64,000 nucleotides of DNA from Pictodentalium vernedei (taxonomy: Eukaryota; Mollusca; Scaphopoda; Dentaliida; Dentaliidae), in the NCBI GenBank assembly GCA_031216915.1, contig CM062292.1, positions 200,033,262 to 200,097,261 on the forward strand, read 5' to 3'. This document shows, one piece after another, positions 55,999 through 64,000 of the stretch. Each line of letters begins with the position of its first letter. The stretch's first letter is position 1. The position numbers were made by a program, and so were the translations under genes. The notes under the pieces were generated by a model that saw only the letters and a list, made by a program, of their open reading frames with translations, ran no database searches and was not told the DNA's origin.

Positions 55999-56095
55999 AA
56001 TTGAATTAAATCCAGGCCCAACATGTTCTTCCACACTCTTATCTACTAACAGTTCAAGCTCTAACAGAGCTCTCCCCACGTCTATCTCAGGATAA
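55931..56095 (+). pseudogene. LINE ORF N-terminus with 2A-like peptide (NPGP)
   Basis: A 54-codon frame from ATG: MFSLGIILGSAIWLCVLYLL, then AGEIELNPGPT, then Ser/Thr-rich sequence to TAA. The E-I-E-L-N-P-G-P end matches the 2A-like motif D(V/I)ExNPGP, except that D is E. In L2/CR1-type LINEs of marine invertebrates such motifs sit at the ORF N-terminus after a hydrophobic stretch and cause ribosome skipping before the final Pro; that is family knowledge. Here the frame stops soon after, and no endonuclease or RT follows in 56100-58450, so it is a remnant. It may belong to the same LINE as 49895-51230; unproven. Confidence 0.6.
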
Positions 56096-57349
56096 TGTTC
56101 ATGCAGGCAAAGCCTACTCAGCCTATGTACGGCTTGCCTTCTAAAACAGGTAATACCTTTTACCTAAATGCGAATAGCTCCCTGAGCTCGTACTTCGTGT
56201 TATTGATCCTATTCGCATATATGGCCACCGACTTGGTCCGCGACAGCTCCTATTCTAAATATGAGCTCTGTGGCTCCTCTACATAACAAGGTGCCTATAC
56301 TTTCGCACCGATGCGGCACCTCCTCTAACCTATAGCATGGGACCTCCCCATCTACTCGCAACAACCCACAGCCTTACACACCTTCTGACTGGATTTGGCT
56401 GGAATGAATTTTTCGAGAGATCCCCTATTTTTATTTAGATAGCCAGAACATTAATTCTCAGTTTATTCGCTTCTCTTAAACTTGGCCGCTTAGATCTATC
56501 TTAATTTAATACTCGCTTTAAAGTTCCTTTGAAAGACTCAAATTTTGGTATCTCCGTGACATTCGGTGACAGGATAGATGCGTAATATGGGTGTGTGTCC
56601 AAAACACGTGTGATGCACTAGCTGTTTCCCAATAATTAGCTATTAACTGGCCATAATTACATAGGTAATGACAACAGAATAATACCTCTTTGATCAGTTA
56701 TCAGCCCATGTGGAGTTCAACAAATGCACCCTAATGGACATTAAATTTCATGCTTAATTTCCACCGCTAGAATTATTGCTCAAATGACAAATTGAATTGG
56801 TTTTCAGGGTCCATCATATACCTATCTTTACATTTTATATTTAACCCATTCAGAAAGATTATCGAAAATATTTACACTTTTAAACAAGAAAATCGCTACT
56901 TTTAGCTATCACCTTGACATTATATGCTATGTGACATTTTACTGTGCAATATTCCTCCCAACATGTACATTCCAAAACAATAACAAAGATCTGCTGATCA
57001 TTCCTTTAAGGCGATTTCATGTGCTGAAGTGTGATGTCATTTAGGAAGCTACTGAGGGAGATTCCTCATTATCCATCAAGTTGATGGATATGAGAAATAT
57101 CTTTTAGATGATTAGTGATAATTCACAAGCTAGCATATAATAAAAAGGGTTTTTTTCTCATTTTTACTACCAGAAATGCTTATAGACATTTATTTGAACA
57201 AGCTCATCCCAGTGAAGTGCCACAATATATGTTGTGGTTGTAAAAATTAGGAATATTGCTGAATTGTAAATGCTGATTTTTGAGTACTGCACTTTGTGAA
57301 TGTAGGTTAGCCCATCATATAATATAATAGCAATACACTGCCAGAGCTG
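56096..57349. other. Intron sequence, possible further LINE fragment to about 56340
   Basis: A frame with MSSVAPLHNKVPILSHRCGT (56263-56330) may continue the LINE remnant. Beyond that I recognise nothing. Confidence 0.3.
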
Positions 57350-57545
57350 TTCACAAAAATCATAATTCATATTTTGCAATTTTTTTCGGTAGTTCTCACC
57401 AAAACATTAGCTTTGGACTACTCACTGTCAGGTCCATTCAGCTGAGTTGTCATATGCTATGTTTTTGAGGACAAAATTGAAATTGTGTTCATTATTCAAT
57501 AAATTATTTTGAAAGTGTCACCTATTAGTCATGTTAGGTACAAAG
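57350..57545. mobile_element. Decayed piggyBac-type MITE
   Basis: Interior ACCAAAACATTAGC..CATATGCTATGTTTTTGAGG and right end CATGTTAGGTACAAAG then TTAA. The left end is unclear. Confidence 0.45.
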
Positions 57546-57549
57546 TTAA

Positions 57550-57783
57550 CTGATAGAGCGCTAAATTATTTTTGATCCTTAAAATTTCTTTGTGCATCTT
57601 TGCCTTGTTACAATTTATGGAAGAGTGCACTCTCCCATAAATTTTAACAAGGCAAATCCTAACAGATAAAATAATATCACTTCAAAGATAATATGAAGCA
57701 CATTCACAATATTTGAAGCATTTAAACTATGCTACCGGCATTAAAGAATAAAGCCCAAATATGGGCATTCAGCATTCTACCAG
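57550..57783. mobile_element. TTAA-flanked foldback MITE, family Q, copy Q4 (decayed)
   Basis: TTAA then CTGATAGAGCGCTAAA at the left; AGCATTCTACCAG then TTAT at the right. Hairpin TTGTTACAATTTATGGAAGA/TCTCCCATAAATTTTAACAA. Confidence 0.55.
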
Positions 57784-58458
57784 TTATGTAAAGAGCAGAC
57801 TTGATTTGACAATAATAAATTACAGGAACCGTATTGCTGCATATGAATTTATAGGTGAAGGTGAAGAAATGAGAGCTGCAAGCTCTCAGGTCACCGTCTA
57901 ATTCTGTAAGTAATTTGATGCTGTTATGGCCTGGAACCAGTCTAGCCCTGAAATAGTCCAATGCTTATGTTTAGATTCAATCGGCTGGACTATTAACTGA
58001 TCAACTGAAATATTCCAGTCGATTGAATGTAAAAACATTTGATAAACATTCATTTTCTTTGAATCAATGCAAGAAATGTTTTTCAATCCTGACTTGATTT
58101 GACGAGATCTTTGATGACGTTATCCTTATGAATGAAAACTCACCATTGCTGTAGTTTCATGATTATGCGCCACAGTTCCGTTCATTTTGTTAATATCTTG
58201 ATATTTTTAAAGTGAATTAAAAATGTAGTGGTCGGAATATCTGTAACTGGAGGACTAAAGAATATCTGTACATCTTTGTGAGTAAAGGGATTTAACATTG
58301 TATGAACAGTCATCTGTGTACAAACTCCACCAAAATTAGGTAAATAAACAGTGCATAACAGTGTCTGATTCCAAACAGAATTAGACTGGTAGCCTCAGTG
58401 CTTGTGAGATTTGGTGCTGATTTGTTATAATTCATTGGTTAACCATCTTATCTTTTAG
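57784..58458. other. Intron sequence before a kinesin exon, no feature recognised
   Basis: Weak inverted blocks (TCAATCGGCTGGACTATT and AATATTCCAGTCGATTGA, about 57978-58027) suggest a decayed foldback. The acceptor is ..ATCTTATCTTTTAG. Confidence 0.4.
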
Positions 58459-58526
58459 ATTGCTGCTTTGAGTCCTGCTGATATTAATTATGATGAAACA
58501 CTTTCAACACTCCGATATGCAGACAG
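58459..58526 (+). CDS. KIF28P: Kinesin-3-type motor (KIF28/KLP-6-like), exon d: alpha-6
   Basis: Sixty-eight nucleotides entering in phase 0 after TCTTTTAG and leaving in phase 2 before GTAGAT. It encodes IAALSPADINYDETLSTLRY then AD and the first two bases of an Arg codon. This is the end of the motor core (beta-8 and alpha-6), nearly invariant in kinesin-3 family motors. It joins exon c as ..TVM-IAALSPAD.. and exon e as YADR-AKKI. Confidence 0.93.
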
Positions 58527-58630
58527 GTAGATCAATTTCCTTTATTAGTATGCTTGTTTAATTCACCACAGAAAATAAAATGGTGTGGCTTGAAATGTAG
58601 CCAAACTCTTCTTTAGAAACGGGAGCAGTG

Positions 58631-59370
58631 ATAAGGCCTAAAAAAATTTAAAATCTGTTTCTCAAAACCTCCTGCATGGTCCATTTGGCTACTGCATGCT
58701 CTCTTTTTATAATCAATGCGCTCAATGGTAGATTGTTGGACTTCTATGCTAGAGGTCCCGATTTCGATCCCTGTCCAGGACGGCTTGCGATGTGTCCTTG
58801 GGCAAAAAGCTTTATCCTGTTTGGGTGACATGATGATGCTGTGTACTAAGGCGTACTGCACGTCGATTGTGCACATGTCTTCAACTGCTGTAACCCTGTT
58901 TGAGAAGAGCTTGAACAAAGTTAGAATGTTGAGGAATGGCAGTTGCTCGTCGATGCTTGGTGGTTCTCTCCGGGTACTCCAGCTTCCTCCACCCGTACAA
59001 TTGTCATGGACACAATTAGCCACTGTCCATAAGTATGTGACCTTAAACACCAATAAATAATAAATATAACCAATGCAAACTTGAAAAAGTAAAAATATTT
59101 TACCCAAGTTAATAAAATTGATAAATTTGTCCCTTAAGTGCAAGGCTTTGCAATGTTTTAGTATTGCAAAGCCTTCTTGCACTCAAGGGCCGAAATACAC
59201 CACCACCCATGCTATTCTGTTCATTATGAGGCCTGAAACATAAAACAAACCAAGAATATGAACTTTTGGTGGCAAATAAATAACTATAAAAAATAAAATA
59301 AAAAATTGCCCACCCACCTGCCTGCAATTTTAAAAAAAAAAATGGCCTGAGAAACAGACAATGTGCTTTG
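58631..59370 (-). repeat. Foldback repeat, family R, copy R4, split by a SINE
   Basis: The minus strand holds the R3 blocks: GGCCACTTT-type start, GCAAAGCCTT hairpin (59125-59195), then, after the SINE at 58720-59065, GAGAGCATGCAGTAGCCAAA and a TTTTAGGCCTTAT end. Confidence 0.6.
58720..59065 (+). repeat. SINE copy D, diverged head
   Basis: Duplication ATAATCAATGC/ATAACCAATGC (one mismatch) in family R sequence. The head has a B-box-like GGTCCCGATTTCGATCCC. The body has CTTGGGCAAAAAGC, CGTACTGCACGTCGAT and TCTCTCCGGGTACTCC; the end is ATGTGACCTTAAACACC plus AATAAATAATAAAT. Confidence 0.82.
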
Positions 59371-59436
59371 TGGGCCTAACATAAAATTTGTTGGTTTATG
59401 AAGTACACTGGTTTTCACTGTTTCGATATTGCTTAA

Positions 59437-59659
59437 CCCTTTACGTAACACTAATTGAACCTGACACTTGAACAAAAGTTACTTCAGTAACTAAATTTTT
59501 CACTTAAAAAAACATTGCTTGTGACCTCTCAATGATCTCATTCCAATAAGGGGTCATAAGCTGCATTTTCAAGGCAAAAATTGAAAAAATCATAAAATTT
59601 GAAAGGCACTTTCTGTGAATTGCGTTGGCTGTTTTTGGCCTTTATGTTCAGTAAAGGAT
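59437..59659. mobile_element. piggyBac-type MITE, copy P4 (decayed)
   Basis: TTAA then CCCTTTACGTAACAC at the left. The centre has ACATTGCTTGTGACCTCTCA and AAGGGGTCATAAGC. The right end TGTTCAGTAAAGGATGAA has lost TTAA. Confidence 0.6.
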
Positions 59660-59679
59660 GAACAGAATATATATGTTAA

Positions 59680-60010
59680 CTGTATAAAATTTGGAAATCC
59701 TAAACCATTTACCACACCTTTATTATAAATTTGTCCTGATAATTTTATATAGATTATAGAGTTAATAAAGATTAAAAAATATTGCATTCTATCAAAAAAT
59801 GCTATTGACACCCCCATAATTCAATAGTTCTGGCAACCTCTTATGCCTTATAACTTCAATGTAAGCATTGAATCTACTACATCTTGTTTGATAGGGCTCT
59901 CTCAGTTCTGTGAAACAAAATATAACCCAATAAATATTTAGTTTATCATCATAATGCAGGAAATTATCTGAGTTCTGCTTAATTGAATATTACTGTTAAC
60001 CTCTCTCTCT
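59680..60010. repeat. Very degenerate Tigger-like MITE
   Basis: Retains ATCTTGTTTGATAGGGCTCT and CTGTGAAACAAAATATAACC palindrome arms near 59880-59930 and AAACCATTTACCACACC near 59700. No intact ends. The sequence 60011-60394 shows only scattered similarity to family Q. Confidence 0.5.
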
Positions 60011-60394
60011 CGTCAATTATAACGAGTCAAATCCATGTAGACAAAATAATGTCATTTCAAAGATAATTTGAAGCATATCTGCAGACAATGAAGCCTTTAA
60101 GTTATGGAACCTCCATTTCATAATAAAGCCATTCCGAAACTCAACAAGCTAATAAGTACACATACAAAATACTGAAAAAAACTGTTCTTTATAATTTATT
60201 TTGCATATAATTTATAAATTACTCTCAATCCAATAAGTATTTTTCTTGAATTGTTTTATAAAACAGTTAACTTTTTGCCTGCTACTGATGGATATTCCTG
60301 ATCACCTGATTACCACTGAAATAAATCAAATTGAGATTCATTTAATCTGATTTTGCTCCTGTAAATTGAATGGGTTTTTTCATCAGTCATTCAT

Positions 60395-60859
60395 TATACC
60401 CCCACAAAACGAAGTTTAGGGGGTTATATAGGAGTCAACTTATCTGTCGTCATCGTCGTCGGTCCGTTGCACATGTAAACTTGTGGAGCAAACTACTTCC
60501 ACAGGTTCAGCCGCATTTTCATTAAACTTCACAAAAATTATTAACATGATAAGGGGAAGTGTGTGACATAATTTGTTTCCCACTCGGTTTCAAGATGCCC
60601 AACTGGTGGCCATATTGGATTTTGTTTTTATGTAAACTTGTGGAGCGAACTACTTCCACAGTTTTAGCCGCAGTTTCATGAAACATCACAAAAATGATCA
60701 ACATGATTAGGGGAAGTGTGTGACATAATTTTTTTCCCGCTCGGTTTGAAGATGGCCCTCTGGTAGCCATACTGGATTTTTTTTTTATTAAGAAAAATTG
60801 AATGCCCCTTTTCAGTCACCCACACTAGGCGGTATGCCGGGCAACAGACATTCTCTAGT
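60395..60859 (+). mobile_element. Hairpin-ended element with two tandem units, HINE-like, copy H9
   Basis: T, then TATACCCCCACAAAACGAAG..TTTAGGGGGTTATA hairpin. TCGTCATCGTCGTCGGTCCG follows. Two units of about 170 bp (TGTAAACTTGTGGAGC.AAC .. TGGCCATA.TGGATTTT) come next. The inverted motif GGCGGTAT, hairpin GCCGGGC and ..TCTCTAGT end it before T. No duplication is seen. Small minus-strand frames come from the repeat. Confidence 0.68.
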
Positions 60860-60879
60860 TGAGTTAAATTCAGATGAAT

Positions 60880-60945
60880 TTTTCATCAAATCTAGCCATG
60901 GCTGCTGGGAAGCACCCATAACTAGATTTTAAGAAAAATATCTTG
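60880..60945. repeat. Hairpin AAATCTAGCCATGGCTGCTG / AGCACCCATAACTAGATTT
   Basis: Same hairpin type as 5722-5755 and 7190-7240. Confidence 0.55.
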
Positions 60946-61069
60946 AAAATACTCTGCATGTTTAGAGGTAATAGTAGCTGGCAGAACTGATGCGATTCTT
61001 TCACTTTTCCCTATCTGATATGCATCTTTGAAAGCAAAATAATTTCTCTAACCCTAATAAAAACTGCTC

Positions 61070-61174
61070 TAAAACCACGATGGATTTACTGTGGCAAAGC
61101 TGATTGGCATGGTTAATTTTGAGAGCATTTAATTTTGTTATTTGTTGAAAAGATTTTACAAACCATAGATTATG

Positions 61175-61216
<42 letters not shown>

Positions 61217-61343
61217 TGGAATGATCTCATTGAGCTCATTCAGTGAGAATTCCTAAGTTTTGCAAGAGACAAAAAAATGATTTTTTTCAAATTGTAAAAA
61301 AATTGGAACTAAGGTATGCTGTTATTATTCGGCAGAGGGTTAA
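61070..61343. mobile_element. piggyBac-type MITE remnant with 38-nt poly(C)
   Basis: ACCATAGATTATGACCCC runs into poly(C) (61176-61213) exactly where family members read TATGACCCCTC. A GAGCTCATTCAG centre and GCAGAGGGTTAAAA right end follow. The C-run is a local expansion in the MITE. Confidence 0.6.
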
Positions 61344-61579
61344 AACCTTCTTTTTCAACTAAAATTGTCTGTTAATGTTTTTTATTCTGTTCCTGTAACA
61401 ATTTGCTGCAAAATAATTTCTTAGGAATATATATAGCTGTAAGTCAAGAGATCTGATAATTTGATTTCTTGTATTTCTCGCTATCACTTCTCTGCATTTG
61501 GGTTTGTTAGAGTAAAGGGGGAATCTAGTGCTCACACGATTCCAGTGAATGCCTTTAAACACCTCAAAGTTTTATAATA

Positions 61580-62005
61580 CAGTGGAGCCCACTTAAGTGG
61601 ATATCTCTTAGCTGAATAACCCTGTTAATTGAATATAATTTCCCAACACAAAACCATTTACCATACCTCCAGTACAAATTTGACTTGTTTATTCAAATGT
61701 TATAGAGTAAACTCCTGTTAAGTGAATAGAAAATCATGTAATCTGTCGAGAAATTACCCTGACTCTCCCCAGTTTTCTTTTGTTTATAGATCTATTTGGC
61801 CTCAGTATGTCCAATACAGGCTTTTAATCTATTATATCTTGTTTGACGGAGGTCATGGAGCTCTGTCAAACAAGATGTAATAGAATAAATGCTTAGTTTA
61901 TCTCTAGAATACAGGAAAGTGATGCAATTCCTGTTAACGGAATGCTCCTGATAATTGAATAATTTTCAAGGGCAAAGTGGCTATTCCATTAACAGGGTTC
62001 CACGG
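61580..62005. mobile_element. Tigger/pogo-like foldback MITE, copy F
   Basis: CAGTGGAGCCCACTTAAGTG and ACAGGGTTCCACGG are flanked by TA. Central palindrome at about 61828-61885. A SINE follows 10 bp beyond its right end. Confidence 0.82.
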
Positions 62006-62015
62006 TAGTATTAAA

Positions 62016-62410
62016 GGGGGCACGATAGCTTGCGGTATCCAGTTCTCGTTAGATCACCGAAGTTAAGCAGTGATGAACCCGGTTAGTCCTTGGATGGGTG
62101 ACTGTCTGAGTGATCGATTTGGACTCCTGCATTGTGTCCTTGGGCAAGGCACTTAACTCCTATTGTCCACATGGGGGCACGATGACACCGTGTACTAAAG
62201 CGTACTGCACATCGATGATGCGCATGTCTTCAACCAATCTAACCCTACCTGTGCTGCAGCAGGAGTTATGATGTTGGGGAGCTGACAGCTGCTCGGTGGT
62301 TCTCTCTGGGTACTCCGTCTTCCTCCACCTGTAAAACTGTCACCGACACGATATGACCTTGGCTGTTAAAGTGTTGTTAATCCCTAATAAATAAATAAAT
62401 TAAATAAATA
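62016..62410 (+). repeat. 5S rRNA-headed SINE (SINE3 type) sharing its body with the tRNA-headed SINEs
   Basis: Target duplication GTAGTATTAAA (62005-62015 and 62411-62421). Residues 62028-62113 match 5S rRNA: GATCACCGAAGTTAAGCAG, CCCGGTTAGTCCTTGGATGG and GTGACTGTCTG, covering the internal control region that recruits RNA polymerase III. From 62130 the body (CCTTGGGCAAGGCACTTAAC; CGTACTGCACATCGATGATG; GGTTCTCTCTGGGTACTCC) is that of the tRNA-headed SINEs at 20022 and 53158. The 3' end is different (GTTGTTAATCCCTAATAAAT). Confidence 0.9.
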
Positions 62411-62966
62411 GTAGTATTAAAATGGGTGTTGTTCAAAACACCTGAAACCTCTAACAAGGTCCATTCTTATGATGCTTTCAGTTGTTTCTGTTAATTGTAA
62501 ATCCTGGTTTTAGTTACATTTACTGCCTTACAAAAGTGCAAATGCATTAATTGACAGGATTGTTCTTTACCACAAATAATCATCTGAGACAATGCTTCTT
62601 GTTAAGTCTCAGCTAACTATAAAGGATAAGACATGTCAAGAAATTACCCAGAGTTCCCAAGGCTCCTTGCATGTCCTGGAATTTAGAAATCTTTTGCCAA
62701 GGATTTGAAAAGGCCTTGAATACTTTGAAACGTTCTTGGAAATCCTTGAAAAATGAGAAATCAGGCAATTCAGAGGAAATTTATTTTAGCAACAGCAGAA
62801 AATCTGTAAAAATCCCAGAATTTCTCAACTATTGTATCTTGAAAACTGAGAAGATCCAGCAAACTTATTGAGTTGTCTACTCATCCAAGTGCATGGTTAT
62901 TTTAGGAATGAGTTGGCGTACTGATAAATCTTACTGATGATCATGTCTCATTTTTTAATTTTTCAG
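62411..62966. other. Intron sequence, no feature recognised
   Basis: Ends in the acceptor TTTTTAATTTTTCAG of the next kinesin exon. A plus-strand open frame at 62671-62871 is not homologous to anything I know and lacks splice sites that fit. Confidence 0.45.
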
Positions 62967-63109
62967 AGCTAAAAAAATTCAGAACAAAGCAGTTATAAAT
63001 GAAAGCCCAACAGACAGATTAATTCGAGAATTAAAAGAAGAAAATGCCAAACTGATGAAGCTTCTAAATAAACAAAATGGTAAAAAAGCTGGAGACCAAA
63101 CTACTGAAG
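62967..63109 (+). CDS. KIF28P: Kinesin-3-type motor (KIF28/KLP-6-like), exon e: neck and start of helical region
   Basis: Entry completes Arg (R-AKKIQNKAVINESPTDRLIR). ELKEENAKLMKLLNKQNGKK and AGDQTTE follow, leaving in phase 1 before GTAAAG. YADRAKKIQNKAVINE is the neck-linker junction of kinesin-3 motors, and LIRELKEENAKLMKLL begins a heptad-like helix expected to form the neck coil. The FHA and C-terminal exons are beyond the window. An alternative donor (AATG|GTAAAA at 63080) exists, but the longer form uses a stronger GTAAAG. Confidence 0.92.
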
Positions 63110-63295
63110 GTAAAGAGATTTCTACAAAGTATTTATCCATGAGTCCTTGTGGAGGAAAGGGTTTTAACACAGTATTGTTCATCCATTGTTAGTTTTGGTC
63201 AAAATGGAATAAATTATATTACAGTGAGTTTTGCTGGCATCATGTCTATATGACATAGAGTATCGTTAACATTATAGACATTTTTGTTGTTAGCG

Positions 63296-63556
63296 TACAG
63301 TACATGGAGAGTGGATTGTAACTAATTCACCCGTGGAGTGGAGTTCTCCCTCAAAGTATCACTTTCATATTCTGTGCACATGGACAAAAAAACACAAGCA
63401 ATGTTTCTGCCAATGGACCTCCGGGTTTAACCCAGAGGTCCATTGGCTGGAACTTTGCTTGTGTTTATTATGCTATACAACAAATTTGTAATTATTCCTT
63501 GAGTGGAATCTCCACTCTGTGGGTGATTTAGTGATAATACATTCTCCACATACAGT
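63296..63556. mobile_element. TA-flanked foldback element, about 260 bp
   Basis: TACAGTACATGGAGAGTGG at the left pairs with CATTCTCCACATACAGTA at the right, and ATTCACCCGTGGAGTGGAG with CTCCACTCTGTGGGTGATT. The centre is CAATGGACCTCCGGGTTTAA..CAGAGGTCCATTG. Tc1/mariner-type ends are likely. Confidence 0.65.
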
Positions 63557-64000
63557 AAGTGTTAAGGCTCTCTTACAGGCTAGACATATATGATGTTATG
63601 AAGTTATAATTTCCACATTATCTTTTCAGTTTGCACATCTACTCCATATGATTTGTTAAATTTGAACATTGCTGTGAAACAAACACAAATCTTGACAGCG
63701 GGTACTCTGAGACCAATGTTCAAATTGAAACTAACCTAGAGGGTATTTAGTGTTTTTTTCCAAATGATTAGCCTCTTCATTTGTAAATCATTAAAACACA
63801 AATTATTTGATTGTTGTCTAACCAATCCTGTACTGTGTTTTTAATCATCATAGCAAATTTTGGTTGCCTCATATTTATTGCATACCTTTTTTTTGAAATC
63901 CCATCTACAGCAAAACTAAACCATGCAGACATTGAAAATCTGTTTTGCACAAATGCGTGGAACGGAAATCGTTGACAGACTATTTTTAAATAGAAGCGAA
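63557..64000. other. Intron sequence to the window edge
   Basis: No supported exon. See the rejected candidate near 63912. Confidence 0.4.

Noticed and set aside
62028-62113. 5S rRNA gene
   Set aside because: Only the internal part of 5S is present. It is mutated and fused to a SINE body with target-site duplications, so it is a SINE head and not a 5S gene.
63912-63977. Possible next kinesin exon (AKLNHADIENLFCTNAWNGN) after CCATCTACAG
   Set aside because: The acceptor and phase fit, but the frame stops at TGA with no donor before it, and the peptide does not resemble a kinesin neck or FHA region. It could be an alternative terminal exon, but evidence is too weak.

Overview
This is a gene-poor, AT-rich stretch of an animal genome. 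Canonical GT/AG introns, a kinesin gene split into short exons, LINEs, tRNA- and 5S-headed SINEs, DIRS elements and many foldback MITEs point to a marine invertebrate such as a mollusc, echinoderm, hemichordate or lancelet. I cannot name the species from sequence alone.

Only one cellular gene is supported. Five plus-strand exons (11903-12037, 16768-16931, 48968-49079, 58459-58526, 62967-63109) join in phase. Together they encode the C-terminal half of a kinesin-3-type motor domain, the neck, and the start of a charged helix; the closest match I recall is the KIF28/KLP-6 branch. The P-loop exons lie to the left of the window and the tail to the right. Essentially everything else is intron filled by mobile DNA, including one intron of about 32 kb.

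Layout: 1-11.9 kb holds SINEs, Tigger-like and TTAA-type MITEs and a 1.8-kb hairpin-ended tandem-repeat element. 12-16.7 kb holds a satellite of about 17 x 153 bp inside a similar element, plus local duplications. 17.5-21.8 kb is a decayed LINE riddled with smaller insertions. 22.7-29.1 kb is a DIRS tyrosine-recombinase retrotransposon with inverted termini and an internal complementary region. 31.5-44.5 kb is a nested stack: an outer hairpin-ended element split by a LINE with an open RT frame and by a second DIRS element, which itself carries two more hairpin-ended insertions. 44.5-64 kb holds more MITEs, SINEs, LINE fragments (one with a 2A-like NPGP peptide) and the last three kinesin exons.

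The most unusual recurrent pattern is a set of otherwise dissimilar elements. Each starts with a hairpin after a T, has a GTCCGTCC-rich or T/C-rich tract, often carries a tandem-repeat core, and ends with an inverted copy of the 5' stem, a second hairpin and a short tail. Each sits between two Ts with no target-site duplication. This resembles Helentron-associated (HINE/DINE-like) elements. It is best demonstrated at 40360-41169 by a clean empty site. No cooperating gene cluster or operon-like system is present.
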